Assembly (NCBI RefSeq): GCF_000092065.1
Contig: NC_009361.1
Coordinates: 372,001 to 436,000 of the forward strand
DNA length: 64,000 nt
Origin: Ostreococcus lucimarinus CCE9901
Taxonomy: Eukaryota > Chlorophyta > Mamiellophyceae > Mamiellales > Bathycoccaceae
Direction of reading: 5' to 3'
Shown here: positions 28,900 to 37,839 of the stretch, in pieces
Position numbering within the stretch: position 1 is the first letter of the stretch
Layout of the letters: each line of letters starts with the position of its first letter
The notes under the pieces: model-generated
The model's input: only the letters and a program-made list of their open reading frames with translations
Told to the model about the DNA's origin: nothing
Database searches by the model: none
Translations under genes and position numbers: made by a program

Positions 28900-30699
28900 A
28901 TGGCGCCGTCGACGCCCGCGGCGCGCGTGCCGACGATGCGCCGCGCGCGCGAGGACGAACCGGTGACGAACCTGTCCGTCGCCGCGCTCGGCGCGCTGTT
29001 TCTCGCGAACATCGCGCTCGTGATCCTGGGCCTGATTCTCATCGTCGTCGGACGACGCGCGGGAGGCGTCGGAAGCGTCTTCGCGCACGGCGGACTGGAC
29101 GATCCGCTGTTTGAGAACCCAGGGACGTCGGCGAGCGTGATCGGGACGCTGCTGTGCGCGCTGGCGAGCTATGGGTTGGCTGGGTTGTATCACCGAAACA
29201 AGACGTACTTGTTGTCGTATCACGTGTTGAGCATATTCATGCTCGTCGGGATCATTTACGCGTGCGCGGTGATGAACATATATAAAAGCGCGAGCGCGGA
29301 CATGGTGAGGAATTATTGGCACACGTTTCAACAGAACACGAACATCACGGGGATCACGCGCGTCGGTCGGCCGACGCGGTTGGACCACGCGGTGTGGATA
29401 ATGCGAGTGGAGGAAGCGCGCGCGGAGGCGAGGTTGTTTTTGAGAACGGTGGCGTCGTGCATGGGGGCGTCGATATTCTTCATTCTCACCGCGCTCGGGT
29501 GTACTGCGTACATTATGGGATTGAAGTACACGGGGGTGTACGTCGGGATAACCACAAACGTGGCGGGCGTGGCGTTCGCGCTGACGCTCTTTGTACTGTG
29601 TTACTACGTCGCCAAGTCTACATACAACGTTCCAGATGCAGTGTCGATGAAATTTGACGTCGCGTTCATGCACGACGTCGGTGTAAGCGTGCCCCCAGAG
29701 GCGACGACTTTGTTCAACACGCTGAGAAAGTCGCCGGATTTAATCTTTCAGACAGCCGATCCATCAAACGGTCGTCGCCGACTGTTGCAGAGCGGCGATA
29801 ACTCGACACAGTCTCCGCCGACGCCGCCATCGCCTTCACCGCCGCCGCCGCCATCGCCTTCACCGCCTCCTCCTCCGGACGCCGACTGGCAGGCGCAGTC
29901 GGTGTGGGTGTTTGAGGAGCGTCACGTGCGAGTCGATAACGTGCAGTACAACTTGACTTTCAAGTTGGCGTTGGCAGGAATCAGTGGCGATGATCTTGAT
30001 GAGTCTTTCAGCGCGTGGGCGGCGAAAAAGATTGCCGATTTCGGTGAAATCACGCCAGACAAGGTTTACGTGTCTGAACTCAAGGCGGGTGCAGAGCACA
30101 AAATTGGTGGCGTCTGGGCGCCGCGATTTCTCGCCGCCACTGCGTTCATTATCGCATTCTTTAACGTCTATGGCCTGGTGGCCATTTACAAGGACGACAG
30201 GTTCTTGATGGCGACGCACTTCTGCTTCTCTTTTACTGGCATCCTGTTGATGATCATCGCGGCGGCGCTCGTGAGCAAACACGCCGATGCGACGTCGCGA
30301 CTCATCAGCAACAACTGGCATTCGATACAGAACAAAGTAATTGGTGCAGGCGTAGAACCTGTCGATGCCGGTGCTTTCGCGCGAGCGCACTTCAAGGCTG
30401 CCGCGGCGCTCGGCATCACCGTCATCGTCTTACAGGTCACGTCCATAGTCGCCACGCTGTTAAACTTTTTCAGCAACGAACCGTCTTACACGCTTCTTAC
30501 GCCGGGAAAAAGCGGCTCTAACAGCAACGGTGCGACGATTGGTAGATTTGCAGGCGTCGAGCTCGATTCCTTCGACGAAGAATACGGCAAGCGAGGCAGC
30601 TTGAGTCAACAACGCGGGCACACTCGACGAGGCAGCGACGGCTTGGTGCCGTTGGGCAATCTCGCCACGCCGCCGAGTAAACACTTTTCGATAGATTGA
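28900..30699 (+). CDS. Multi-pass membrane protein with duplicated tetraspanin-like module and Pro-rich loop
   Basis: About 599 residues with some eight hydrophobic segments. Module 1 includes NLSVAALGALFLANIALVIL and further helices at roughly residues 75-100, 105-130, 185-210 and 215-245. A large soluble loop contains a (SPPPPP) stretch encoded at 29815-29880, reminiscent of hydroxyproline-rich wall proteins. Module 2 resumes with WAPRFLAATAFIIAFFNVYG. The segments NYWHTFQQN and NNWHSIQNK occupy the same place in each module, indicating internal duplication of a tetraspanin-like unit. The tail is Ser/Arg-rich, with RRGS-type phosphorylation candidates. Function unknown. The frame continues upstream; the ATG at 28900 is the best initiator before TM1. 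Confidence 0.78.
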   Translation: MAPSTPAARVPTMRRAREDEPVTNLSVAALGALFLANIALVILGLILIVVGRRAGGVGSVFAHGGLDDPLFENPGTSASVIGTLLCALASYGLAGLYHRNKTYLLSYHVLSIFMLVGIIYACAVMNIYKSASADMVRNYWHTFQQNTNITGITRVGRPTRLDHAVWIMRVEEARAEARLFLRTVASCMGASIFFILTALGCTAYIMGLKYTGVYVGITTNVAGVAFALTLFVLCYYVAKSTYNVPDAVSMKFDVAFMHDVGVSVPPEATTLFNTLRKSPDLIFQTADPSNGRRRLLQSGDNSTQSPPTPPSPSPPPPPSPSPPPPPDADWQAQSVWVFEERHVRVDNVQYNLTFKLALAGISGDDLDESFSAWAAKKIADFGEITPDKVYVSELKAGAEHKIGGVWAPRFLAATAFIIAFFNVYGLVAIYKDDRFLMATHFCFSFTGILLMIIAAALVSKHADATSRLISNNWHSIQNKVIGAGVEPVDAGAFARAHFKAAAALGITVIVLQVTSIVATLLNFFSNEPSYTLLTPGKSGSNSNGATIGRFAGVELDSFDEEYGKRGSLSQQRGHTRRGSDGLVPLGNLATPPSKHFSID

Positions 30700-30822
30700 A
30701 CGAGACATTCGTCGTGGAATCGGTCGCGCTCACCGCACATGCACATGAATAGCACATAGCCGCGCGCCGCTGCTGTAAAGATTAAACGTCTGGTACAGTA
30801 TAAACTATCATACAGGAGTGCG

Positions 30823-31686
30823 TCACGAATCGCGAACGTACGCGTCGAAACCATCCATCGCGGTGAGACCTCGGACGGCACCTCTATCGTCGAACGGTGT
30901 CCAAGACGCATCGTCGGGCGCGAAGATGCGCACCGTACGCCCGCTGCCATCCACCGCGCTGAAGTTGAACCTCGCTATCGTTCGCGTCATCGCGTCCAAC
31001 GCCTTTCCCGCCGACTTCGGCGACCGGTGCAGCACAGCGGCGTCCTCGAAAACACACAAAACACCACCGCGCGCGTCGATCGGCACGAAATTCCCCTTTC
31101 GCACCGATTTTGACAATATCCCTTGATTCTCAAAATCAACCTCGAAAGTCTCCGTCGTCGATTCCTCGTCCTCGTCGGCGTCCACGAGCGCGTGCTCGAA
31201 CCATTTCCCTCCGCTCGCCTCTTCCTCCTCCTCCTCCGCCGCCAAAATCGCGTGCGCGACGTACGCCCCCGCCATGTACCCATCCCTGTGCCACATCACG
31301 TTCGTCCCTCGATGCGGCGCGAACACCCCCGCGTCGCCCGCCGCCGTCGCCGCCGTCGTCGTCCCGAAGAGCGCTCGAAAGATCCTCTCGTGGATGAACG
31401 TCTCCAGCGCCGCGCGCGCCTCCGCGCGCTCGCCCGCGCGCGGCGTCATCGCGCACCCCTCGGCGTTCGCCGTCCACGCGCGCGGCGTCCCCATCGTCGC
31501 GCGCAGCGCGTCGAACGCCTCTCTCTCTCTCTCGCGCGCGCCCGTCCCTCGCGCGCGCACGCGCGCGAGCGGCGGCGCGCGCGTCGAGCGGCGGCGCCTG
31601 TAGCACACCACGTCGACCCCATCGCTCGTCGCGCGCGCGCACGCGTCGACGTCGTCGCCGAACGCCGCGCGCGTCGTCGTCGGCAT
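30823..31686 (-). CDS. Unknown protein with HxD...H pattern, possibly 2-oxoglutarate/Fe(II) oxygenase-like
   Basis: 287 residues. Two separated motifs stand out: MWHRDGYMAGAYVAHAIL (HxD) and, about 95 residues later, GGVLCVFEDAAVLHRSP followed by a basic segment ending TRTIARFNF. HxD, a later His and an Arg on a beta-strand are typical of the double-stranded beta-helix of Fe(II)/2-oxoglutarate dioxygenases, but this is pattern-level inference and no substrate can be named. An acidic insertion (EEEEEEASGG) lies between. The start codon is only 25 bp from that of the divergent PPR-RluA gene. The frame stays open to 32499, antisense to that gene, so those extra residues were excluded. Confidence 0.68.
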   Translation of the reverse strand: MPTTTRAAFGDDVDACARATSDGVDVVCYRRRRSTRAPPLARVRARGTGAREREREAFDALRATMGTPRAWTANAEGCAMTPRAGERAEARAALETFIHERIFRALFGTTTAATAAGDAGVFAPHRGTNVMWHRDGYMAGAYVAHAILAAEEEEEEASGGKWFEHALVDADEDEESTTETFEVDFENQGILSKSVRKGNFVPIDARGGVLCVFEDAAVLHRSPKSAGKALDAMTRTIARFNFSAVDGSGRTVRIFAPDDASWTPFDDRGAVRGLTAMDGFDAYVRDS

Positions 31687-31711
31687 CGAGTTCGTTACAG
31701 CGCGTCGCGCG

Positions 31712-33025
31712 ATGCCGCGCGCGGCGGCGCTCGCGCGCGCGCGCGCGTCGTCGACCGTCGCGACGGACGCGCGACGTAGGCGTCGAGCGCTTCGACGCGC
31801 GTCGCGCGCGCCGTCGCGCGTCGACGACGACGCGGACGCGTTCGCGACGCTCGACGACGCGCGACGACGCGACGAAGCGCTCGACGCGTACGTCGCGCGC
31901 GTCGTCGAGGCGCGCGCGCCGCGCGCGAGCGACGTCGGAGCGATGATCGTCGCGAGCGCGAGGGCCGGGATCGAGCGCGGACGGGCGAGGCGGGGCGAGG
32001 CGGTGAGCCGCGAGGCGAGGATGGCGGCGGCGAAGGCGCGAGGCGACGCGGCGACGGCGTTCAACGCGGCGATCTCGGCGTATAATCGCATGGGAATGTC
32101 GGAATCGTGCGTGGCGTTGATGGAAATGATGCGCGATGCGCTCGACGTGGCGCCGGACGTGGTGACGTACGCGCTGTGCGCGAGCGCGTTGACGAGGGAG
32201 GGGAGACTTCGCGACGCGGAGGCGACGCTCGAGCGCGCCTCGGAAGCGTTGCGAAGAGGAACGCGGCCAAATAGGAAACAGAAGAAACGCGCGAAGAATG
32301 ATGATGAATGGTCGATGGTCGTGTTGAGAGATAGCGACGGGATCGCGGCCGTTGTTAAGCCGGCGGGCGTGCTGACGCATCCCGTCGAAGGCGGCGGGAG
32401 TGAGCTCACGCTCATGGACGCCGCGCTCTCGCGCTTTGACGGACAGCTGAGCGATTTAAACGGCTTGGATAAGCGCGGAATTGTGAGTAGATTAGACAAA
32501 CCGACGTCTGGGGTGGTGTTGCTGGCGAAAAATAACGCCTCTCACGCCGAACTCTTGACGCAATTCTATCAGCGGTGTGTGGTGAAACAGTACTGTGCTT
32601 TGCTCGACGGGACGCTCCCCGCCTCCGGCTCGGAGAGCACCCCGCTCGACGGAAGATCGGCGACGAGTGAGTACGAAGTGATGGAAACGTTCATCGGACC
32701 GTCGTGGTCATATTCTCTCGTGCGCGTCGAGCCCAAGAGCGGTCGAAAACATCAGATACGGCGGCACATGGCTTTGCTCGGTGCGCCGCTCGTCGGCGAT
32801 CCGCTGTACAGGACTGCTCGCACGAAGCAGATCAATCCGAACCCGCCCGAGTGTGTGTTGAAGGCGCTGTCGGTGGGAAAACCCGGAACGATATTCTGGC
32901 TTCACGCCAGTGCCGTAGAATATAGCGGTATGCCAAACGGAGAGCGAATTGTCGTCTCCGCACCGTTGCCGAGCGCGTTTGAGACGCTCCTGGCGAGTCT
33001 TCGCGCTGGCGCGCGAGACGAGTAG
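31712..33025 (+). CDS. RluA-family pseudouridine synthase with N-terminal PPR-like repeats
   Basis: 437 residues. The C-terminal ~240 residues are an RluA-type RNA pseudouridine synthase. It has the motif I region VVKPAGVLTHP, the catalytic-Asp motif VSRLDKPTSGVVLLAKN (usual HRLD is SRLD here), and GRKHQIRRHMALLGAPLVGD. Residues ~115-185 contain two helix pairs of PPR type (FNAAISAYNRMGMSESCVAL; DVVTYALCASALTREGRL). A PPR could direct the enzyme to organellar RNA sites. The N-terminus is Arg/Ala-rich and compatible with organelle import. It shares a 25-bp divergent spacer with the gene on the other strand. Confidence 0.88.
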   Translation: MPRAAALARARASSTVATDARRRRRALRRASRAPSRVDDDADAFATLDDARRRDEALDAYVARVVEARAPRASDVGAMIVASARAGIERGRARRGEAVSREARMAAAKARGDAATAFNAAISAYNRMGMSESCVALMEMMRDALDVAPDVVTYALCASALTREGRLRDAEATLERASEALRRGTRPNRKQKKRAKNDDEWSMVVLRDSDGIAAVVKPAGVLTHPVEGGGSELTLMDAALSRFDGQLSDLNGLDKRGIVSRLDKPTSGVVLLAKNNASHAELLTQFYQRCVVKQYCALLDGTLPASGSESTPLDGRSATSEYEVMETFIGPSWSYSLVRVEPKSGRKHQIRRHMALLGAPLVGDPLYRTARTKQINPNPPECVLKALSVGKPGTIFWLHASAVEYSGMPNGERIVVSAPLPSAFETLLASLRAGARDE

Positions 33026-33122
33026 GATAGATTTTGGAAAACGAATCAGATTATATTAACGGTGTAATTGTTGACCTCACTGCGACGAGTTAAGCCTCTA
33101 GTTTTGTTCTATCGCGCGTTGC

Positions 33123-35131
33123 TTAGTTGCCGTAGCCCGAGTTGTCCATCGGCGAACCGCCAGCTGCGGGCTCTTCATCCTCCGGGATTTCGCACACCAC
33201 CACGTCGGAAGTAAGGAAGATCTTCGCGACGGAGCAAGCGTTCTCCAAAGAGCAACGAATGACCTTGGTCGGATCGAGCACACCACCCTTCATGAGATCC
33301 TCATACTCCCCAGTCGCCGCGTTGTAACCAAAGTTCGGGTCCTTAGAGGACATGACTTTCTCGCACGCGACGGAACCGTTCACACCGGCGTTGTGCGCGA
33401 CGAGACGGATCGGGTAGGACAAAGCACGCTTGATGATGTCCGCACCGACTCGTTGCTCGTCGTTCTCCAAGGTTGCCTTGATTTCATCGACAGCCGCCGC
33501 AAGCTTCAAGAAGGTGCAACCACCGCCAATGACGATGCCTTCTTCGACGGCGGATTTCGTGGCGTTCAACGCATCCTCGACACGAAGTTTCTTCTCCTTG
33601 AGCTCAGTCTCAGTTTGAGCACCGACTTGGATAATGGCAACACCACCCGAAAGACGCGCCGCACGTTCGTTGAGCTTCTCCTTCTCGTAGTCTGCTTCGG
33701 TGGCTTCGACGAGGCGGTTAATTTGTTTGACGCGAGCAGCCACTTCGGCGGCGGTGTCGCCGGCGCCAACAATGGTGGTAGACTCCTTGCCGAGTTCGAC
33801 GCGCGCGGCGTTACCGAGCACTTCGACGCCGCACTTGTCCAAGCTCAAGCCGAGCTCTTCCTTGACGACGGTACCACCGGTGAGGATGGCGATATCTTCA
33901 AGGTATTGGCTCTTACGCTCGCCGAAACCTGGCGCCTTGATGGCGGTGATCTTGAGCGAACCGCGAAGTTTGTTCACGACGAGCGTCGCGAGGGCTTCTT
34001 GTTCGATGTCTTCGGCGATGATCATGAGCGGGAAACCTTGCTGAATTGCGGCTTCAAGGATGCCAATCATGTCGCGAGCAGTGCTAATCTTCTTGTCAAC
34101 GAGCAGCAACTTACATTGATCGTACACGCACGTCATGCGCTCGGGATCCGTGACGAAGTACGGAGAGATGTAACCGCGATCGAATTGCATCCCTTCGACG
34201 ACGATCAGGTTGTTGTCGACGGATCGCGCCTCCTCGAGAGAGATCACACCCTTGCGACCAACCTTGGCCATGGCGGCGGCGATCATTTCACCAACTTCCA
34301 TGTTACCGCCGGCGGAGATGGAGGCAACCTTCGCAAGTTCCTCGTCGGCGACGTCCTTGGAGAGCCCTTTAAGAACTTCAACGAGCGCCTTAACCGTCTT
34401 GTCCATACCGCGCGTGAGCTGCACGGGGTTAGTACCAGCCATGACAATCTTCATACCCTCCGCAATCATCGCCGCAGAGAGCACGGTGGCCGTCGTGGTG
34501 CCGTCGCCTGCTTGGTCGTTCGTCTTTTGCGACGCTTGTCTCACGAGCTTCGCACCGACGTTTTCAACCGGGTCTTCGAGGTCAACCTCCTTGGCCACGG
34601 TCACACCATCGTTCACAATCTTCGGAGAACCGAACTTGGACTCCAAAACGACGTTACGACCCTTCGGTCCGAGCGTCACGCCCACGACGCTCGCGAGTTT
34701 ATCGACGCCCTTTTGCATCTTCTTCAACGCCGACCCGTCGTTTTTGTTGAAGTACAAATTCTTCGCCGCGGCAACCACGCTCAACGGCGCGCGCGTTCGC
34801 GCGCCACCAGCGCGTCGCACATTGACGGCGATCGTTTTACCTACGCATTCATACGATTCACGGCGTCGTCATCGTCAGTCTCTCGCGCCTTCGCCTTTGC
34901 GCGCGCGTCCCGCAGTCCAAACCTTCTCCAGGCGATAGAATCATCCTTCGAATGCTTCCAATCGTCGCCCTCGCGTCTGATCCTTCGCCGCGCCGCGCAT
35001 CCGACGCCCTCAAATCATGAAGTTACTCATCACGTTCCATTCGCATCGCATCGCGTCGCGCGGGTCGGTCGCAACGCACCGTCAGCGACGCGCGTTCGCG
35101 CGGAAAAAGTGGCGGCCGTGGCGCTGCGCAT
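33123..35131 (-). CDS. Plastid chaperonin 60 beta subunit; complement(join(33123..34840,35080..35131))
   Basis: About 589 residues. The body matches the plastid Cpn60 beta (RuBisCO subunit-binding protein): [28 protein letters not shown] at the nucleotide site, [20 protein letters not shown] and the C-terminus PMDNSGYGN. It forms the stromal double-ring chaperonin with Cpn60 alpha. No ATG lies in frame at the 5' end of the main exon. A first exon at 35080-35131, with a GTGCGT donor, supplies [17 protein letters not shown] and joins in phase to [13 protein letters not shown], making a good transit peptide. Confidence is near certain for the family and moderate for the first exon. Confidence 0.92.
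34841..35079 (-). other. Intron separating the Cpn60 transit-peptide exon
   Basis: Minus-strand donor GTGCGTTG at 35079 and acceptor GCGTAG ending at 34841, with a CTGAC branch-like site about 37 bases before it. The split codon G|GT joins the two exons in frame. Confidence 0.7.
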
Positions 35132-35588
35132 CGAAAAACGCAGCCGCGCGTCGTCGTCAGTCCTCGCTCGCGTCACGAATCGTCACGAATCGGTCGTGAA
35201 AATATTTATTCATCGATCGTTTGTCCTCGCCTTCGTCGCGCGCGCGTCGTCGCGTCGCGCGCGCCGCGTCCCGCGCCCGCGAGGGATGTCGCCGCCAGGG
35301 TCGGGCGGGCGTCGTCATCGCGTCACGCGACGCGTCTCCGACCTCCGCCCGGCGTCGTGGCGCGGCGCATTCGCGAGAAAGAATATCTTTTCGTGCGTGT
35401 ATGCGTACCTCATCGTCGTCGTGGCGAACATCGTCGTGTGCGTCGTCGATGAATGGCGACGCGATGGGGCGCCCTTCGCGAAAACCTTAACTTGAAATAA
35501 AAATGGGTTCGGACATTTGAGACGTATTTAAGAAGTGGTATCACGTGGCCATGGGCGACGGGATCGACACGGCGCGCGCGAGGCGCGG
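35132..35588. other. Region between Cpn60 and CFAP52 genes
   Basis: This stretch of 457 bases holds the Cpn60 promoter and the CFAP52 3' end, both minus-strand genes. It contains a possible small plus-strand membrane ORF (35286-35495). The string GGGTTCGGACATT near 35507 also occurs near 2808. Confidence 0.4.
35286..35495 (+). CDS. Possible small single-pass membrane protein
   Basis: A 69-codon frame with one strongly hydrophobic stretch (FSCVYAYLIVVVANIVVCVV) between a basic N-terminus and a DEWRRD segment. Codon choice resembles neighbouring genes. It is antisense-oriented between two minus-strand genes and its frame is open further upstream, so it may be chance. No family recognised. Confidence 0.3.
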   Translation: MSPPGSGGRRHRVTRRVSDLRPASWRGAFARKNIFSCVYAYLIVVVANIVVCVVDEWRRDGAPFAKTLT

Positions 35589-37763
35589 CTACGGACGCGC
35601 GGTGGCGAGGACGTCGTCGTCGATCTCTCCTGTCAACACGCGATGGATGTGACGCTCTTTCTCGCGACCGAGCTCGGCGAGTGGGGAATCGGGGATGGAC
35701 CAGATGCGGACGGCGCCGTCGGCGGAGGCGGAGACGAGCGCGCGGGCGTCGGGAGCGAAGGCGACGGCGACAACGCGGGCGCAGTGGCGAGGGGTGATGG
35801 CCGTGAGGTCGCCGGATTCGTAATCGAATACCTTTACGATGCGGTCGGTACCGGCGATGGCGATGGAGGCACCGTGGGGGTGGGCGATGGAGAGAGTCGC
35901 GAGCTCGGCGTCGGCGGGATCGTCGACGACGCGAAGCGTGGAGGCGTCCGCGGGGTCCCACCAGGTTATCTTGCGGTCGGTTCCCGTGGTAACGATTTGT
36001 TTCTCGTCGGGATGTACGCCTATGGCTTTAAAGTACGTCGAACCGAAGAAAGAGACTTGGCGCGTGCGGCGAAGGATGTCCCAGACGACGCACGAGCCGT
36101 CGTCAGAGGCGGTGACGGCGGAGGCGTCGTCGTTGAACAGGGCAATGTCGTTCACGGACGATCGGTGTTCTTTCATGGACGCCTCGAGCGTGATGATGCT
36201 GCCGTTAATCACGTTCCACAGTCGCACATTACCCTCTGAACCACCACTGATGATTCCAGAAGAGTCTTTCATCCCTCGCAGCGCGGTCACTTTATCGTGC
36301 GCGTTGGCGGCGACGAAGAACAACTCGCCAGTCTCGCGATCGTGCGCTCGAATCTTCCCATCGTCCCAGCCGCTGAGCAAGGTATCGCCATCGGGCATGA
36401 AGCTCACGCACAAACATTTCGACGTGCAAGGTTTGACGTCAATCTTCAGCAACAGTTTTGCCGTATCGGTTGCCCACACGCGAACCTCCGAGCCGCCGCC
36501 CGTGGCAAAGTATTGGCTTTGCTTTCGAGGGAAAGCCACGCTCGTGATCCCGAACGCGTGCGAAGACTGTTCGCAGATAATTTCGGGAAGAATCAAGCAC
36601 TTGGATGTCAAGGGATGTTGGGCACAGTATTCCAAGCGCAGCACCTCTCCGCTCGAAGTGCCGCAATAGACGTCAAACGTCTGCGAAGCGTCGCGGTAAC
36701 ATTCAGCACCTATATATCCATTCCTCAAACTCAGGAGAGCTTCGTGCACGTACTTGCGCTTCGCGTAGTCACTCTTGCACTTTTTTGGATACTCCAAGCC
36801 TTTGACATTGGATTGAGGCGACCTCGCGACGGCTACACTCGTCACCGCCCCGTCGCCTACGGTGCGGCAGGCTTCAAATTGAAGTACGCAAGAACCGTCT
36901 TCGCGCCTCATCAGCGACAAACTTCCATCGCCTGCACCCGCGAGCAAACCATTACGTACTATTGTGAGCGAAGAAACGCCTCGCGATATGTACTTTTTCA
37001 GCGTGAAAGACTCTTTGATGACGCGATTGGGAATGGATACGCACAGCACATCCGCGCTCGCCGTTCCCAAATACGCGTACTCGTCGTTCTCATCGACCGC
37101 TATCGATAAGATATCCCTCTTAAGAATACCCAGCTTAATAGGTTCGAGTTGTAGTCGCTTCGTCATAGCGTCGTACTCCCACGCGCTCACGGCTAATTCG
37201 CCAGCGGTCAAGAAGTGCGTGCTAGAATGGCGCAAGAACGCCACCGTTCTGACTTTACCGTCCAAAGGTGCTGGAGAGCCGCAGAGTGCGTTTCCATTAG
37301 AAACATTCCACATGACGACCCTACGATCATTATCACCACCGATACTGGCGAGCGCGCTCTCATCCGTGCTAAACGCCAACGCGACGACTTCTCCGATGTG
37401 CAAGGAGAGGCGCCTCGCGACGGCGTACGTCGTCCCGACGGCCTCGTTGCAAGCTTCCCAGAGTATGATTTCCGCGACGCCACTGGAAATGCTCTCGCCA
37501 GAAGCGATGAAACGACCCGATGAAGACACTGCCAACGCTGTGACTTCTCCGGCGTGACCGTGGAGAAAAGTAATGTGTGACGTTTGGTGTTCCCGCGTGG
37601 GCGCTCCCTCCCTCGCCTTGGAGTCAGTGCGGGGGCGAGAGATGGCTATGGTTGCGCCGAGGGGGTAGACTCGAGACTCGCCGTCGGGATGAAGATGAAA
37701 GCCATTACGCACGGATCCAGCGAAACCGACCGCGGCATCGAGAGTGAGCTCCGGGAGGGACAT
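35589..37763 (-). CDS. CFAP52: CFAP52/WDR16-like WD40 protein of ciliary doublet microtubules
   Basis: 724 residues of WD40 repeats. It matches CFAP52 from the N-terminus (LTLDAAVGFAGSVRNGFHLH, then YPLGATIAI) through TDRKITWWDPAD to the end VVAVAFAPDARALVSASADG. It is somewhat longer than the ~620-residue animal protein because of insertions, for example around residues 310-345. CFAP52 lies inside the lumen of axonemal doublet microtubules and is generally kept by ciliated species. If this alga is Ostreococcus, which has no described flagellum, retention is notable. It starts 76 bp after the stop of the DDT-domain gene on the same strand. Confidence 0.9.
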   Translation of the reverse strand: MSLPELTLDAAVGFAGSVRNGFHLHPDGESRVYPLGATIAISRPRTDSKAREGAPTREHQTSHITFLHGHAGEVTALAVSSSGRFIASGESISSGVAEIILWEACNEAVGTTYAVARRLSLHIGEVVALAFSTDESALASIGGDNDRRVVMWNVSNGNALCGSPAPLDGKVRTVAFLRHSSTHFLTAGELAVSAWEYDAMTKRLQLEPIKLGILKRDILSIAVDENDEYAYLGTASADVLCVSIPNRVIKESFTLKKYISRGVSSLTIVRNGLLAGAGDGSLSLMRREDGSCVLQFEACRTVGDGAVTSVAVARSPQSNVKGLEYPKKCKSDYAKRKYVHEALLSLRNGYIGAECYRDASQTFDVYCGTSSGEVLRLEYCAQHPLTSKCLILPEIICEQSSHAFGITSVAFPRKQSQYFATGGGSEVRVWATDTAKLLLKIDVKPCTSKCLCVSFMPDGDTLLSGWDDGKIRAHDRETGELFFVAANAHDKVTALRGMKDSSGIISGGSEGNVRLWNVINGSIITLEASMKEHRSSVNDIALFNDDASAVTASDDGSCVVWDILRRTRQVSFFGSTYFKAIGVHPDEKQIVTTGTDRKITWWDPADASTLRVVDDPADAELATLSIAHPHGASIAIAGTDRIVKVFDYESGDLTAITPRHCARVVAVAFAPDARALVSASADGAVRIWSIPDSPLAELGREKERHIHRVLTGEIDDDVLATARP

Positions 37764-37839
37764 GTTGTGAGGTAGTCTAATTTTAGCGGTCTGGCGGTGT
37801 GTGTCCTTCGTATGGAAATTGGAAAATCAACAATTCTAA

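Noticed and set aside
34923-34944. Alternative first exon for Cpn60 (MILSPGE) with a GTTTGG donor
   Set aside because: It is also in phase, but the donor is non-consensus and the leader is too short and not transit-like; the exon at 35080-35131 with a GTGCGT donor is better.
33393-35285. Long plus-strand open frame opposite Cpn60
   Set aside because: It is a shadow of the Cpn60 gene with no recognisable domain; only its last 69 codons lie in free sequence and are listed as a weak candidate.
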